The position numbers and the translations under genes are program-made. A DNA stretch of 64,000 nucleotides, from contig OZ038321.1 in NCBI GenBank assembly GCA_964035795.1, positions 2,097,717 through 2,161,716 on the forward strand, written 5' to 3'. Below, one piece after another: positions 51,454-63,100 of this stretch. The notes under the pieces were generated by a model. The model was not told the origin of the DNA. It was given only the letters and a program-made list of their open reading frames with translations, and did not search any database. The number at the start of each line of letters is the position of its first letter. Positions within the stretch are counted from its first letter, which is position 1. The DNA is from Pterobdella sp. o SKG-2022 (taxonomy: Eukaryota > Annelida > Clitellata > Hirudinida > Piscicolidae).

Positions 51454-51983
51454 GTAAAATGAATATAATTTCAGAACACTAGTTAGCTTATTAAAATACG
51501 AAGCTTTTCGTTATCAACGTAACATTTTCAAGTATGAGAAACCTCACTAAAGCGCACTATAATTTTTAGTGATATTTAAAAATGGTGTTACATAATATTC
51601 CTTATTTGATAATCGTTGCCTCTAATTTACATAATAGTCCTTCTCATTCTGTAGCTTTTACGATACATCTTTGCAAAATTCATGAGCTGCAAGATTAGGA
51701 ATTTATTATTATTTAGAAATGGTGTGACATAATAGGCCTTATTTTATTATTGTTGATTACATATCCACTTTTGACTATCTCTGTTTTCTATGATAGCTCA
51801 TGTCACTTTATAATTTTAGTAATATATTTTTTTGCAATAATTATGGTGCTTAGAATTAACTTTTATCTGTTGCCATAGTATTATCAATAAAACGGTTTCT
51901 CATACTTGAAAATGTTACGTTGATAACGAAAAGCTTCCTATCTTAATAAACTAACCAGTGTTCTGAAATTATATTCATTTTAC
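51454..51983. mobile_element. MITE-like element with ~90-base terminal inverted repeats
   Basis: Left arm 51454-51543 (GTAAAATGAATATAATTTCA through GAAGCTTTTCGTTATCAACG to AAGTATGAGAAACC) is repeated inverted at 51894-51983 with only a few changes. The element is about 530 bases. The interior holds two diverged copies of a unit near TTTAAAAATGGTGTTACATA (about 51574 and 51711). It encodes no transposase. Both arms carry the GAAGCTTTTCG motif of family 1 but continue differently, so it is a related but longer element. I see no clear target duplication. Confidence 0.85.
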
Positions 51984-52439
51984 GGTTTGACTTTTGAAAA
52001 AATCATTAAAGAAGTAAGGACTAACTAAACTAGCCTATTAACAAAAAAACGATTTTATCAAACACTTTTATTAACTGAATAATAACACAAAATAATAATA
52101 ATAATATAAATAATAATAATAATAACAATAATAATAATAATAATTAGACTTTATCTTCAATGGTTTTGTTCCGCAATGAGCTAATTTCTATTTTTTTATC
52201 CCCATCTCTATCAACACCCATAAGCCATTAACCAAATTTTATTACTTATAGTCTAGGTTTAAACTGCTTCATAACCATAGTTACTAAATAACTTTTTTCC
52301 GCTAATGTTTTTTGATAAAACTAAACTTATCGAAAATTATAGCTATTTATTTTTCTCAATAAATTTACAAAAGTTTTTCCATAAATTGACGTAAAAAAAT
52401 TGTCAAATATTATTTATATGTTAATTTAAGATGTAAGCT

Positions 52440-52935
52440 AAAGATAAGCAAAAAAGTCCGAGTATCTAATTCCTATGTTAAACCAGTTTTCACTTACAAC
52501 TCTTCAGCATGGGTAGTCAACAAAAATATAGAACCTAAGATTGACGCATTCCACCGCAAACAGCCTAAGAGAGTGATCGGTATCTACTATCCCAATAGAA
52601 TCAGCAACAAAGAACTATACAAAAGAACGAATAGCATACCCCTTTCAGTTGAAATTGCTGGTGCAAGATGGAGGATGTTGGGACATATCCGAAGAAGACC
52701 TGATACGCCAGCATTTCAGGCTATAAAGCAGTACTATGCCACATAAAATAAGAAAAAAATTCCAGGCAGACCTTTAACCACCCTACCACAGACATTAAAA
52801 AAAGATGTCAAATTCATCCCAAAAACAAAAATCAAACCATTTTTCTTCTTGCCCAACAGAAATGTTCCTGGAGAAGGGAAACTCAGTCAACTATACGACT
52901 AGAGCAACTCGATGAAAACATATTATTATTATTAT
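52440..52935 (+). pseudogene. LINE reverse-transcriptase C-terminal fragment with (ATT)n tail
   Basis: The frame reads VSNSYVKPVFTYNSSAWVVN, FHRKQPKRVIGIYYPNRISN and RWRMLGHIRRRPDTPAFQAI, then a stop, then GRPLTTLPQTLKKDV and a (TTATTA)n tail at about 52920. This is the typical end of a non-LTR polymerase: the last RT segment, a WRMLGHILR-type motif and a GRP motif. It has in-frame stops and is truncated at the 5' side. It differs from the fragment at 39050, so at least two LINE lineages are present. Confidence 0.8.
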
Positions 52936-52959
52936 TAAGATGTCTCAAAAGTTAAAACG

Positions 52960-54290
52960 AGTTATATATGAAATCCCCAAAATCCCCATTGAACCACCAT
53001 CATTTTCCATAAATCACCATTTTCCCACAGATCACCATCACCACCCTTGAACCACTAACATCACACATAAATCCCCATCATCCACCTTAAACCCCCATAA
53101 TCTAACACAAACCACCATCGTTAAATATAAATCATCATTCCCCATAAACCACCATCATCTCCATTGAATTTCATCATTTACCACAAATGCCCAAAAACCA
53201 CCTTAAACCCCATAAATTACCCTTATTTTCATAAATCACCATCCATCCCAAAAATCATCATCACCTCCTAGAACAAATATAATTTCCTATAAGCCACCAT
53301 CATCTTCCATGAACTCCCGAAATCTACATAATCCATCAAAGACTCAAAAAAACCCACATAAGCTCCATAAACAAGCATAGTTTTTTACAAATCACCATCA
53401 TTTTTCATAAATCATCATCTCTCCCCCTAAATCACCATCAACCTCCATAAACCTCTATTATCCTTCAAAAACCACCATCCTCTTCTATAAGCATCCATAA
53501 GCTACCATAAATCTCCAAAATCCCCCTTTAAGCAATCATAAGCTCAAAAAACTACCATAAACCCCATAAACCAGCATAATTCTTTATAAATCACCCACAT
53601 TTTCCATTAATCACCATCCACTTCATAAATCTCCATCAACCTTTTCAAACCAAGAGAATTCACCATAAACTCCAATAATCTAACATAAGCCTCCAAAATC
53701 TTCTCGAAAACTACCATAACCCACAAAAAACAGAATAAACCCCATAAACCGCCCTCATTTTCCATAAATCACCATTTACTCCAAAAATCACCGCCACCCT
53801 CCTCAAAACACCATAATTCCCTACAAAACACAATCATTTCCTATAAACTCCCATCATCTATCATGAATCTCCAAAATCCCCATAAGACACCACAAACTCA
53901 AAAAATCACCATAAAACACTTAAACCAACTTAGTTTGCTATAAATCCCCATCATCCTCCATAAACCACTATCAGTCCTCTTAAACCACTATTATCCTCCG
54001 AAAACCACCATAAACCCCATGAACCACCACCGTTCTTTATAAATCACCCTCATTTCCCACAAATCACCATTTTTTTCCATAAGCCACTATCAACCTTTCA
54101 AACCCCTAACATCCTTCATAAGTCCCCATCATCTACCATAGATCCTCAAAATCCCCCTTAAACCACTAACGTTCTTTATAACTCGCTATCTTCTCCATAT
54201 ATCACCATCATTCCACCTAACCCACCGTCATACGCAAAAACAAGAAAATCTTCTCAGACTTCAGAACTTATTATTAATCACCATATTCAC
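52960..54290. repeat. G-poor degenerate minisatellite (ATAAATCACCATCATTTTCC type)
   Basis: Over 1.3 kb of loosely repeated words such as CATAAACCACCATCATC, CCATAAATCACCATT and CTCCATAAACC, with period near 18-22 bases. The plus strand has almost no G. There is no open frame of note. The two strands differ strongly in composition over the whole block, unlike its flanks. Confidence 0.8.
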
Positions 54291-54463
54291 TTTCAAAACC
54301 ACCATTATCTCCTTAAAACATCATCTCAAACAAGTGACTCTGACCTCCAATGATCCTATATGATTTCCGTCTGAGCCCTTTTGAACTGTTAGGTTTCAAT
54401 CCCATAACACTCAATTTTTTTCATAAACCAGAATTATCATATATAAATTATCAGAAATTCCCG

Positions 54464-54590
54464 TATTGGCCTGCTCAGCTAGTAGGGAATTGCACTAATT
54501 ATCTAAAGTCACCGGGTTAGAACACGTGTTGGACTGACAATTAGCACCAGTTCTGCATTAATTATGTAGCAAGCACTTTGAACTCTGAAG
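54464..54590 (+). repeat. Decayed SINE, body B
   Basis: GGCCTGCTCAGCTAGTAGGG and CACCGGGTTAGAACACGTGT are a diverged head. ATTAGCACCAGTTCTGCATT and TATGTAGCAAGCACTTTGAA match body B of the copy at 39735. Confidence 0.7.
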
Positions 54591-55005
54591 AAAGAAACTG
54601 TATGAAATTCCAACTAACATTTCTACATTTCACTCAGCACAATTTTTCCCGAATGATTTACAAAAGCTAATATGTCATTTTTGCGTGATTCAATCTTTTG
54701 CCAATAAAAATGGCAAGAGTGGTCATTCTTGTCCTACTTTCTTTCTTATTTGTAAGACTAGTTTTTCAACTGCCATGTATAAACTGTACATTCATAATTT
54801 TTTTCGAATATATTTTTCAAACTCATAATCATGCATAACGTTTTAGTGGTGAATGTGTCTCAAAAACTAATTCAAAAATTCATGTTTATTAGCAAAATAA
54901 AAATTATCAATATTTAAATCCACATTTTGAAAATCCATTAAAATCAGTGTTTAAAAGCAGAAAATGTTTTAAATATATTCCACAACAGTTCAGTATCTAA
55001 ATTGC

Positions 55006-57652
55006 TCAGTTATTTTTAATACTCTCATTGATCCAGTCAAGATAAGGAGTCACTTTAGTGAAAACTCCCGGGTATCCCTTGGCACATCCTTCACCCCAAG
55101 AAACCACTCCGATGACTGAGAATTTCCCGTCTTCTCCTTTCACTGTCAGTGGACCACCAGAATCCATCTGTGTGGATTCTATAACTATGAATGAACGATG
55201 ATGTAGGATATTCTTACGAAAAACTTAGTGTAACAAGCTCCTCAATAAAACCTTAGTGTTCCTTTCTATTACACATGATGAAATATTATCATTCTCCGAA
55301 CCAAACACTCAAATGAAAACACTGGAGTTTATTTAGAATGTAAGTTCATCTTACGCAAGCTTCATTGATTAGCATAAATTCTAATGCTGAGCTAAATGGG
55401 CCGACTAATAATAGATAATATCGAAAACCTATTCCATATAAAGGATAGAAACTAGAAGTGTCTCATTTGATAAATTCACGATTCAAATAGTTTCCCATAG
55501 AAAGTTTAATAAATTGCCAAAAAGCTATGAGGTGTAACAGGCTGAGCAAATGAACATTTATAAATACTTATACCCTATATATGTTTCCTAACAACACTTT
55601 AACCCACTCCTATAAACTCACATTGCAAATATCTCTATTGACGTTTCCTTGGTTGTCTGTTGTGCACATCATTATGTCTTCTTTGAACCTATCGCCATGG
55701 GCTTCTTTGCAGTATTCAGGACTGCTTGTGTTCACGGTGATGAAGCGTAGCACATCGCTTGGGTCAAATCCGTTATCTGTGTAAGCATCCAAGTATTATT
55801 GGTGGAATTTATTCAGTTTTATCTGTTGAATTATCTGAATACTGGTGATAAAACTCATTCAATTTGAAAGTTTGAAATAGAAATGAAAAATATCAATTCT
55901 TGATTTCAAAAAAATCAAGAAAATCTGAATATAAGATACATTAAATGTCTTAAAAAATATCAATTTTAAAGGAATGATATGTTTTAGCATCTTACCTGGA
56001 CAAAAAAAAACATGGTTAACAAATAATACCCATAAGTTTAGTTTAATGATTCACCATCAACAGTTTTTCCCCATCCCGCCACAACAGCTTTATGATGGAC
56101 ATAAGGGTTGCCAGGTTCTGGGGCACACACCGGCCAAATATCTTCATTCAATTTAATAGAATTTTTGGTTTTCAGTAGAGATATATCGTGCAAGACCCTC
56201 TGATTATCCCACTTGGGATGGTTTATGATTTTTTCTACTTCATATAATGTCCTGGCGTCTGGAGAGTTGTCCGAGAGTCTGTGGTCCCCCACCGATACTG
56301 AGATTCCATCTGGTTTGCTGTCGAAGTTGTGTTAGGAAGAAGTTACTTATCAATCTATTTGGGAGTTAAAAATCAGGAAAAAGTTATTTAGCATAAAATT
56401 TGTTATACGTCGCGCAGTTGTCGGTGGAAGCATTTGAAAAGGCGAAATTAGCACCACGCTCTAGTTAGACATGTCTGAAGGTGAGCCAAAACAATTATGC
56501 AAGCTGAGGGGAAAAGAATTTTATATGCGTCAGGCACGATAAACAATCTGACGGCTTACAACTATATAAAAAGCTTCATGGTTTAAGTTAAAAATTAAAA
56601 AAAAATATATCGATCATTTGATCACCTCTATCTAGGGTTTTGGTTGCGCAATTGATTGGTTCCACAGGGCGCTACTCTATGTGGACTACTAGTTGTCGGA
56701 CCAGGTGGAATTGAACCCGGTATCTTTAGCTAATTAGTCTAATGCTCAACCACTGAGCTAAAGGGACCGGCTTAGTTAATAAATACTTTGTGTTTGTTTC
56801 CTTTGCTGCTTGATTTAGGTTTTTCCAAATCGACTTACCACTAATTTTTCAGATATTGGCTAAAAGAATAATTCTATTTTTAAATAGATTTTTCTGATAG
56901 CTAACAACAAATAGGTGCAGTGAGCTGCGGTAAGAATCCAACGGTCATTCAGGATACTGGCCCCACAGTTGTGTCTATTGTTCCATTTTGCTTGTCTCAA
57001 ACTTGCCTTTGGGTTAATATATGATGTTTTTGCCTATAGAACATCAATTTGAGAAATTCATGAAAATTAAGCTATAATTACCGGTAAGTATGGCCTTACC
57101 ATAAGACATTAGCATGATTCATCGTGTTTATTTGATAGCATATAAGCAAAATATTAAGGTAGAGACAAAATCCAAGTCAGATTATTTAATACTCGCAATT
57201 ACATCCGAAACTAGCAGGTTAAAAAAATTTAAATTTTTTTGTTAGTTGATGTTGGTTAGACGAACCTGATAAGGGAGCTCGTGTCTCCTTGGTTCGTCTC
57301 CACCGACTATTCTCGGTTTGGGAAGATGCATATCCCCAGCATCCTTGTACTTGCTCTTGCCGCATTCTGTTTGCGGTGGAAGTAAGACAATGCTGCGCAT
57401 TTAAAATATCTATAATAGCTTTTATACTATATATTATTTATCATTTTGGATTATTTTTGAGAAGTTCAATTTTTTATTTTATGGGAGAAAACATACTGAG
57501 CCACACGGGAGCAGAGCCTGGAGATATTTGGGAGTTTAATTAGTCCTATTTTATTGAAAATTAAATTTTAGTCTCAAATCATATAGAAAAAACAACCTAC
57601 CAAAAGCTAGCTGGATACACAAGAGTAGAATCAAAATCTTCATCTTGTTCAT
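55006..57652 (-). CDS. Secreted trypsin-like serine protease (S1 family)
   Basis: Six exons join in phase: 57652-57597, 57392-57266, 57006-56909, 56317-56055, 55776-55622, 55167-55006, giving 286 residues. Residues 1-18 (MNKMKILILLLCIQLAFG) are a signal peptide. Activation would cut at R46 before IVGGDE. The catalytic triad is His90 (ILTAAHC), Asp138 (LHDISLLK) and Ser236 (CNMDSGGP). Asp230, six residues before Ser236, is the position that gives trypsin-like preference for Arg/Lys. The specificity-pocket wall VSWGEGC and the end PGVFTKVTPYLDWI are also typical. One residue is odd: the Gly that normally precedes Asp-Ser-Gly-Gly (oxyanion hole, chymotrypsin number 193) is Met. Two donors are GTTGTT rather than the usual consensus. 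A full SINE (56611-56772) lies in the third intron. The secreted zymogen could serve in digestion, clotting or defence; the sequence cannot say which. Confidence 0.93.
55308..55380. repeat. Fragment of family 1 element
   Basis: AACACTCAAATGAAAACACT, GGAGTTTATTTAGAATG and TAAGTTCATCTTACGCAAGC are a shortened copy with the inverted orientation of the core. It lies in the last intron of the protease gene. Confidence 0.55.
56611..56772 (-). repeat. tRNA-derived SINE, body A, full length
   Basis: On the minus strand: head CCGGTCCCTTTAGCTCAGTG and ACCGGGTTCAATTCCACCTG, then CATAGAGTAGCGCCCTGTGG, CAATCAATTGCGCAACCAAA and GGTGATCAAATGATCG. The 5' side is flanked by AAACAAACACAAAGTATTTA. It lies in the protease intron between exons 3 and 4. 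Confidence 0.88.
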
Positions 57653-59480
57653 GATAACTCCTACAATGCTAACCCGCTTTTATATAAATGTGCTTGAGTT
57701 AAATATCTCAAGAAGTGCTTGAAGGAAGGGCACAAAAGGGTGTTGATAAAATGAATGGGTTCAAAGAAATACTTCAAAAATTTTTGAGAATGTTTTTAAA
57801 TTTGAATTCTAAATAAATATTAAGTCGCCATAAGTGTAGTTTAGAACAATCAATTTAAAATTTTACAAAACGCTTTTTAGCTTTTTTTAAATTTTGAATC
57901 TTAAATATTTCAATATGGAGTTAATAGAGCTTAAAAATTTATGTTAGTTAACAGTGTTATAAAAACCAAAGTTTCTTCCACAATATTTCCCATATCTTGT
58001 ATTCATTATTGTACAATAAAATTTAATTACAAATAAGATTAAAGTGGCACTAACTCCAAGAGTTTCTAGGCCATAATTATTGAAAGCTTGAATTTCATAA
58101 TAGTATTGTCTAGTGTTTATAAGGGTAAGAATCTTATCTTTTAACTAAATAACAGATAAGACTTATAAAAAATATTATTTTTGGAAAAAAATATTCGACA
58201 CTTAAAAGAGTTTAAAAAGAATCTTAGCTAAAAATTATTTTGAGAGTTGTGTTCTTAGTTGGGACAGATTCGAGGTAAACTATAAGCATAAATCAATTGA
58301 AAATTTCAGAGTCAAAAACCGTGTTTAAGTTGAAAATTTTGTAAAGTTCATGGATAATCCTCTATTAAATCTATTTATATTCACTAAATGAAAACCTCTC
58401 GAGCTAGTGTATAAGACTACAACATGATAAAACTCAAAAAATTGGCTCACACTTTTGCACAAAGCTTTTGGATTTATTAAAAATCACATTTGATCAAATA
58501 TTAAATTTTTATTGAAATATAAATAAAACGAAATTCTTTAATATTATCTGGTGCCATTGTCGCATAATTATCCTTTTTTCCAGTCTCTTTATTCGTTTTT
58601 GAAACCAATGTGCTCAAAATGGTAGTAACAAGAATTTTTTATAAATTAACATTTATTTAATGAATTATGGCAAGGTTTTACTTGTTAAAAATTTTAGTTG
58701 AATAAAAATTTTTTTCTACGTGTTTCTCAAAATTCTCATAATTTGAAGTTTTCACTGTATGAAATTCAACATTTATTTCTAAAATTGATAAATATATTAG
58801 ATTTTACTGTTGTGACAGCCGTTAGCCTAGATTATTGATACTACTTAGCGTAATTTATAAAATAAGCCATTTTAACTAGTGTTGGCAGTAGTCGGCTGAT
58901 AGTATTATAACGTAAATTATGAAATGAACCATGTATTTGGTGCAGATTATGATGTATTTTTAGCTCGAGTTTACATTCAACTTGGAACATTCACCAAGCC
59001 AAATAACAAAAATACCAGAATATCAGTTTTTCCATACCTGCTACCCGAGTCTACTGTTATCCAGGTTATAACAGAAAAGCAGCCTTAAATTTCAGGTGCT
59101 AAGATTAGTGCGGTTTAACACCATATGTTCTAAGCCATAGAAAAATCTCAAAAATATGAAGAAAAATATATTAAATTTAAGACAAGAAATAAATAAGATA
59201 TAACATAATCTCAACTAATACACTCTTTTTTTTTTGAGCTTCCCACTTTTTTATTTCACAAAGTTCTAACTTATATTAATGCAATTTTCGAACAAGCATA
59301 TAAACAATATACAAATGATACATTGGTGAAGATGAAAATTGAGATATAGAAAAAAGAAAAAAAAACTGCACTTTTTTTTTGAGACATAAATTTTTATCAA
59401 CTATATACAACAACTTCAACTCTTCTTTACCACAAAAATATTTTTCCTCACTTTTGTTTGATAATCTAAGTTTTTTCACA
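57653..59480. other. AT-rich intergenic stretch
   Basis: Includes the promoter side of the minus-strand protease. No exon was seen. A degenerate relative of the family 2 foldback (TACTGTTGTGACAGCCGTTA and TTGGCAGTAGTCGGCTG) lies near 58800-58900. Confidence 0.55.
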
Positions 59481-59483
59481 AGC

Positions 59484-60165
59484 ACTCGAGCATCAATGAG
59501 TGATAATGTACAGGAACCAATCGAGTTGGTGCAATCAGATTTGTGCCACCACTTGCACACAAAAAAAAATTTTGTTCTTTATAGTAAGCGTAAAGTGCTT
59601 GCATCCAAAGAATATAAGTACGAAAGAAGTTAAAGTTCTCAAGTCCTTTAATCTTGATGTGTCACAGATGAAAAGAACCAATCAAATTGGAGCAAACAGG
59701 TTTGTGCGCAAATGGCTTTTTCAAATTTTTTCAAAGTTTATATTTTTTTATGAATAAAATTTTTTAAAATGTTAAATTTATTATTAGTGATTAAAATTTT
59801 GTAATTCATGTCGAAGCAGTTGCAATAGGGAGAATATCCTAACTCTGAGCTTAACCCTAACCTCAACCCTAATCCCAACCCGCTTGAAGACACTGATTTT
59901 TTCACTAGAATGTGATTACTTAATTATATTTTTTGTGATTTTGTAAATATTCCAAATAAACTAAAAAAAGACATTAAATATGAAGTAAAATGTTGGTCTA
60001 AAATTTGATTAGTCGAAACTTGCTTGGTTCCTGTCATTTGTGATACATCAAGATTCAAGTGCATACAAACACAAACAAGTTCACAAACCTGCTTGCTACA
60101 ATTTGATTGGTTCCTGTACATTACCACGAATTGAGGTTCAAGTGCTTCTGTTTTTTTTTCAGGCA
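59484..60165. repeat. Long inverted repeat with an internal tandem unit, upstream of WDR70
   Basis: AATGTACAGGAACCAATCGA with GATTTGTG at 59505-59545 recurs inverted at 60090-60125 (AATGTACAGGAACCAATCAA on the minus strand). CTTGATGTGTCACAGATGA followed by GAACCAATCAAATTGG at 59652-59690 recurs inverted at 60020-60055. The two halves of each arm are themselves similar (GAACCAATC...GTTTGTG), so the unit was duplicated in tandem and then in inverse. The centre contains AACCCTAACCTCAACCCTAA at about 59852. The short open frames over it are by-products. Confidence 0.7.
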
Positions 60166-60500
60166 ATGAAGACACATGAAATATTGGAATAAAAATGAAA
60201 AAATGCAAATATTCATAATCTAATGTTGAAAACACAAATTTTTGAAAAACTTTGTTTTTTATATAGAATAAGACAAGTATTTCATTAGCTGAGTATGTTC
60301 GACGTTCTCTTTCATAATAAAAAATTATTATAATATTTGAATGATTAACTGATTTTCATTATATTTTATTTTATAGTACATATTTTTTATTTTCCATTCT
60401 TAATATATATCCAAAGAACAAACAACAGGTATTATTTATCGTTCATACGAATAGTTTTGTTTAAAAAATTATTTTCTAATAATACTAACAATTTTCAAAA

Positions 60501-62642
60501 ATGAATAAAAATTCTCTTAAAAAAGCTCGTGTATTCGATGAAGAAGCACTTTACAAACAAACTAAAGACAGATTACAGAAAGAAAACAAAACCAAACAAT
60601 TATCTGAACAATTAGATGACAACGACGAGGAAGAAGAAGAAGAAAAATATGCCAAAGACACAAGTGAAAAAGTGTCCTCTTTAAGTGTAGAAACTCAAGA
60701 GAAAACTTCAAACAGTGTTAAAATAGCAAAAGAAAAAGATGATAAAAATGATAGTGATGAAGATGATGATGAAGAAGAAGAAACTGAAAAAATTCCTTTA
60801 GGTTCGTTATATATTTTAAATTTTTTTTATATAATGAGTTCATGTTAGTTAGGTGATGATATTATCTAGATTATATGAAAGATTTTGGACAATGGACTAA
60901 TTTTTAAAATTTTTGATTTATTCATTTTGTAAAGATGAAGTATAATAGCCTGAATCAAAATGATAAGGTCAACAAACACAAAGTATTTATTTCAAAAAAG
61001 TCACGAAGCTTTTTGGTAGGACTAGCTCACATTATCAAGCATATTGTAAGCTAGTCTTATGAAAAGCTTCGTGACTTTTTTTTAAATAAATATTTTGTGT
61101 TTGTTTACCTTATCATTTTGTAAAATTTTTATAAAAATCTAAAACAGTTTCATTTTGATAAATTTCAAAATTGTTACAGGCAGTCATATTAAGCTCAACC
61201 ATGGATCGAAACAAATGGCAGCTTTAACTATTGATTCTGCAGGGTCTCGTTTAGTCACTGGTACAAATGATCACACTATTAAGTTTTGGGATTTCACAGG
61301 AATGAATTCAAGTTTACAATCATTCAGATGTCTTACCCCTTGCGAGGGGTATCCTATTAATGATTTAAAGTTTTCTCACCAAGGTGATATGATTTTAGTT
61401 GTGTCAGCAGGAGCTCAGCCTAAGGTGCTAGATCGTGATGGCCATGAAATTATGGAGTGTTTGAAAGGAGATCAGTATTTACTTGAGCAAAAAAACACTA
61501 AAGGGCATTCAGCAACAGTGAATTCAGGGTTTTGGCACCCAAGGTTAAGAGAAGAGTTTGTGACCTGTTCTAATGATGGGACAGTTCGTTTATGGAATGT
61601 TAACAGTAGTAGTAAACAGAAAACAGTGATAAAAGTTAAAAATGCGAAAGGTAAAAAAGTCATTCCAACAACTTGTACATACAACAGAAATGGTAAGTTA
61701 GTGGTGGCTGGTTGTCAGGATGGTTCAATACAGATGTGGGACCATGGCAAGTTTTATGTTAACCATGCCTTCAAGAACATGACTGCTCACACTTCAGATG
61801 TGTCATCGATTTGTTTCAGTTATGATGACAACCACATCGCTACTCGGTCTACTGATGATACTTTCAAACTATGGGATTTTAGGAAATTCAAAGCGCCATT
61901 GTTTGAAGTGAGATGTTTGAATAATCTGTATTCTAATGCTGACTGTTGTTTTGGACCAAAAGATGATATGATCATGACCACAGTTTCTGCTGAAAGAGAT
62001 GGAACAACAGAAGCTAACACAGGGGGGAAACTTGTGTTTTATGATAGGAAGACATTTTCTAAACTTCACGAACAATCCGTATGTGATGCTAGTCTCATTC
62101 GGTGTGTCTGGCATCCGAGGATCAATCAGATAATATCCACATCAGCTGATGGAAAGGCACATATCTTTTTTGGAGAAAAAAGTCACAGAGGAGCAAAAAT
62201 AAGTATGGCCAAAAAAGCAAAGGCAAAGAGAGTAGATACAGTAGGGTTAGGGGAATACATAATAAATCCCATTACTTTACCACTCTATAAAGACCAGCGC
62301 CCGAGCATGGCTAAGAAACGAGCTGAAAAAGAAAGACAAGACCCAGTGAAGTCACACCTTCCTCAACTACCCATAGATGGTCCAGGTTCTGGAGGCAGAA
62401 TCGGATCTCATGGGGCTACCCTTTCCCAATACCTTTTGAAGCAAATCACAGTTAGAGAAACTACAGAGAGAGATTTAGACCCTAGAGGAGCTATTTTGAG
62501 GCATGCTAAAGAAGCCGAAGAAAATCCCTTTTATGTGGCACCAGCATACAAACACACTCAACCAAAGCCTGTTTTTACCCATGATGAGCCGGTTGAAGGC
62601 GATAAACAAAATGATGAACCTCCTGCTAAAAAAACAAAATAA
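60501..62642 (+). CDS. WDR70: WD repeat-containing protein 70
   Basis: Two exons, 60501-60801 and 61180-62642, join in phase (TTA G|GTTCGT and TTACAG|GC) to give 587 residues. The ATG at 60501 (CAAAAATG) is the first in frame. Residues 1-100 are a charged, Glu/Asp-rich leader. WD40 repeats follow from about residue 105, with repeat ends IKFWDF, VRLWNV, IQMWDHG and FKLWDF. The signature C-terminal part after the propeller (HGATLSQYLLK, DPRGAILRHAKEAEENPFYV, YKHTQPK) identifies WDR70. The WDR70 family is nuclear and linked to histone H2B ubiquitination and DNA-damage responses. The length is a little under the ~650 residues of vertebrate proteins, mainly from a shorter leader. Compared with its intron-rich neighbours it has one intron, half of which is a palindromic element. 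Confidence 0.97.
60956..61120. repeat. Family 1 palindromic element in the WDR70 intron
   Basis: The left arm CAAAATGATAAGGTCAACAA, ACACAAAGTATTTATTTC and AGTCACGAAGCTTTTTGGTA is mirrored on the right by AAGCTTCGTGACTTTT, AAATAAATATTTTGTGTTTG and TTACCTTATCATTTTG. The ~165-base element could fold into one near-continuous hairpin and takes up almost half of the 378-base intron. Its outer ends equal the motif flanking SINEs at 49146 and 56775. Confidence 0.88.
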
Positions 62643-62684
62643 ATTTTTTTATTCATATCTAATTATTTGATGTGTTTTGTAAAT

Positions 62685-62690
62685 AATAAA
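62685..62690 (+). terminator. Polyadenylation signal of WDR70
   Basis: AATAAA lies 43 bases after the stop codon, a plausible cleavage signal position. Confidence 0.6.
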
Positions 62691-63100
62691 ATTGTCAAAA
62701 TGTTGAAATACTTCAATTATAACTCATTATAAATCCATAATACGAAATAGTGTTTCGTTTGTTTAAATATTTAAAAAAATATCTTAAACTGTTGCATTTT
62801 ATGATTTTGATGTATAACGAAAAAAAAGCTCAATTTTTTAACCCAATTTTTGATTTGAATGTTAATTTATATAGTATATGTTCAATTTAAGCAGTTAAAA
62901 AAATTTTTGTTTCAATTTTATAAAGTATAAAAATTATGAATAAAAAGAAAAATTTGAAAATTAATGATTCTAAATTATTTACCTTCCCTTAGTATGAAAT
63001 AACAAATCCCTATTTATATATCGATTTATTTTTAACTTCAAGTTTTAGACTCAAACTTGTGGTGAGATACGCTTTTGGTTTCAACAATTCGAACTCGATA
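62691..63100. other. Short intergenic stretch between WDR70 and MED25
   Basis: AT-rich, no structure recognised. It should contain the WDR70 3' end and the MED25 promoter and leader. Confidence 0.6.

Noticed and set aside
59276..60235. Four frames of 84-103 codons upstream of WDR70
   Set aside because: They run through the inverted repeat and share its repeated words; no domain is visible.
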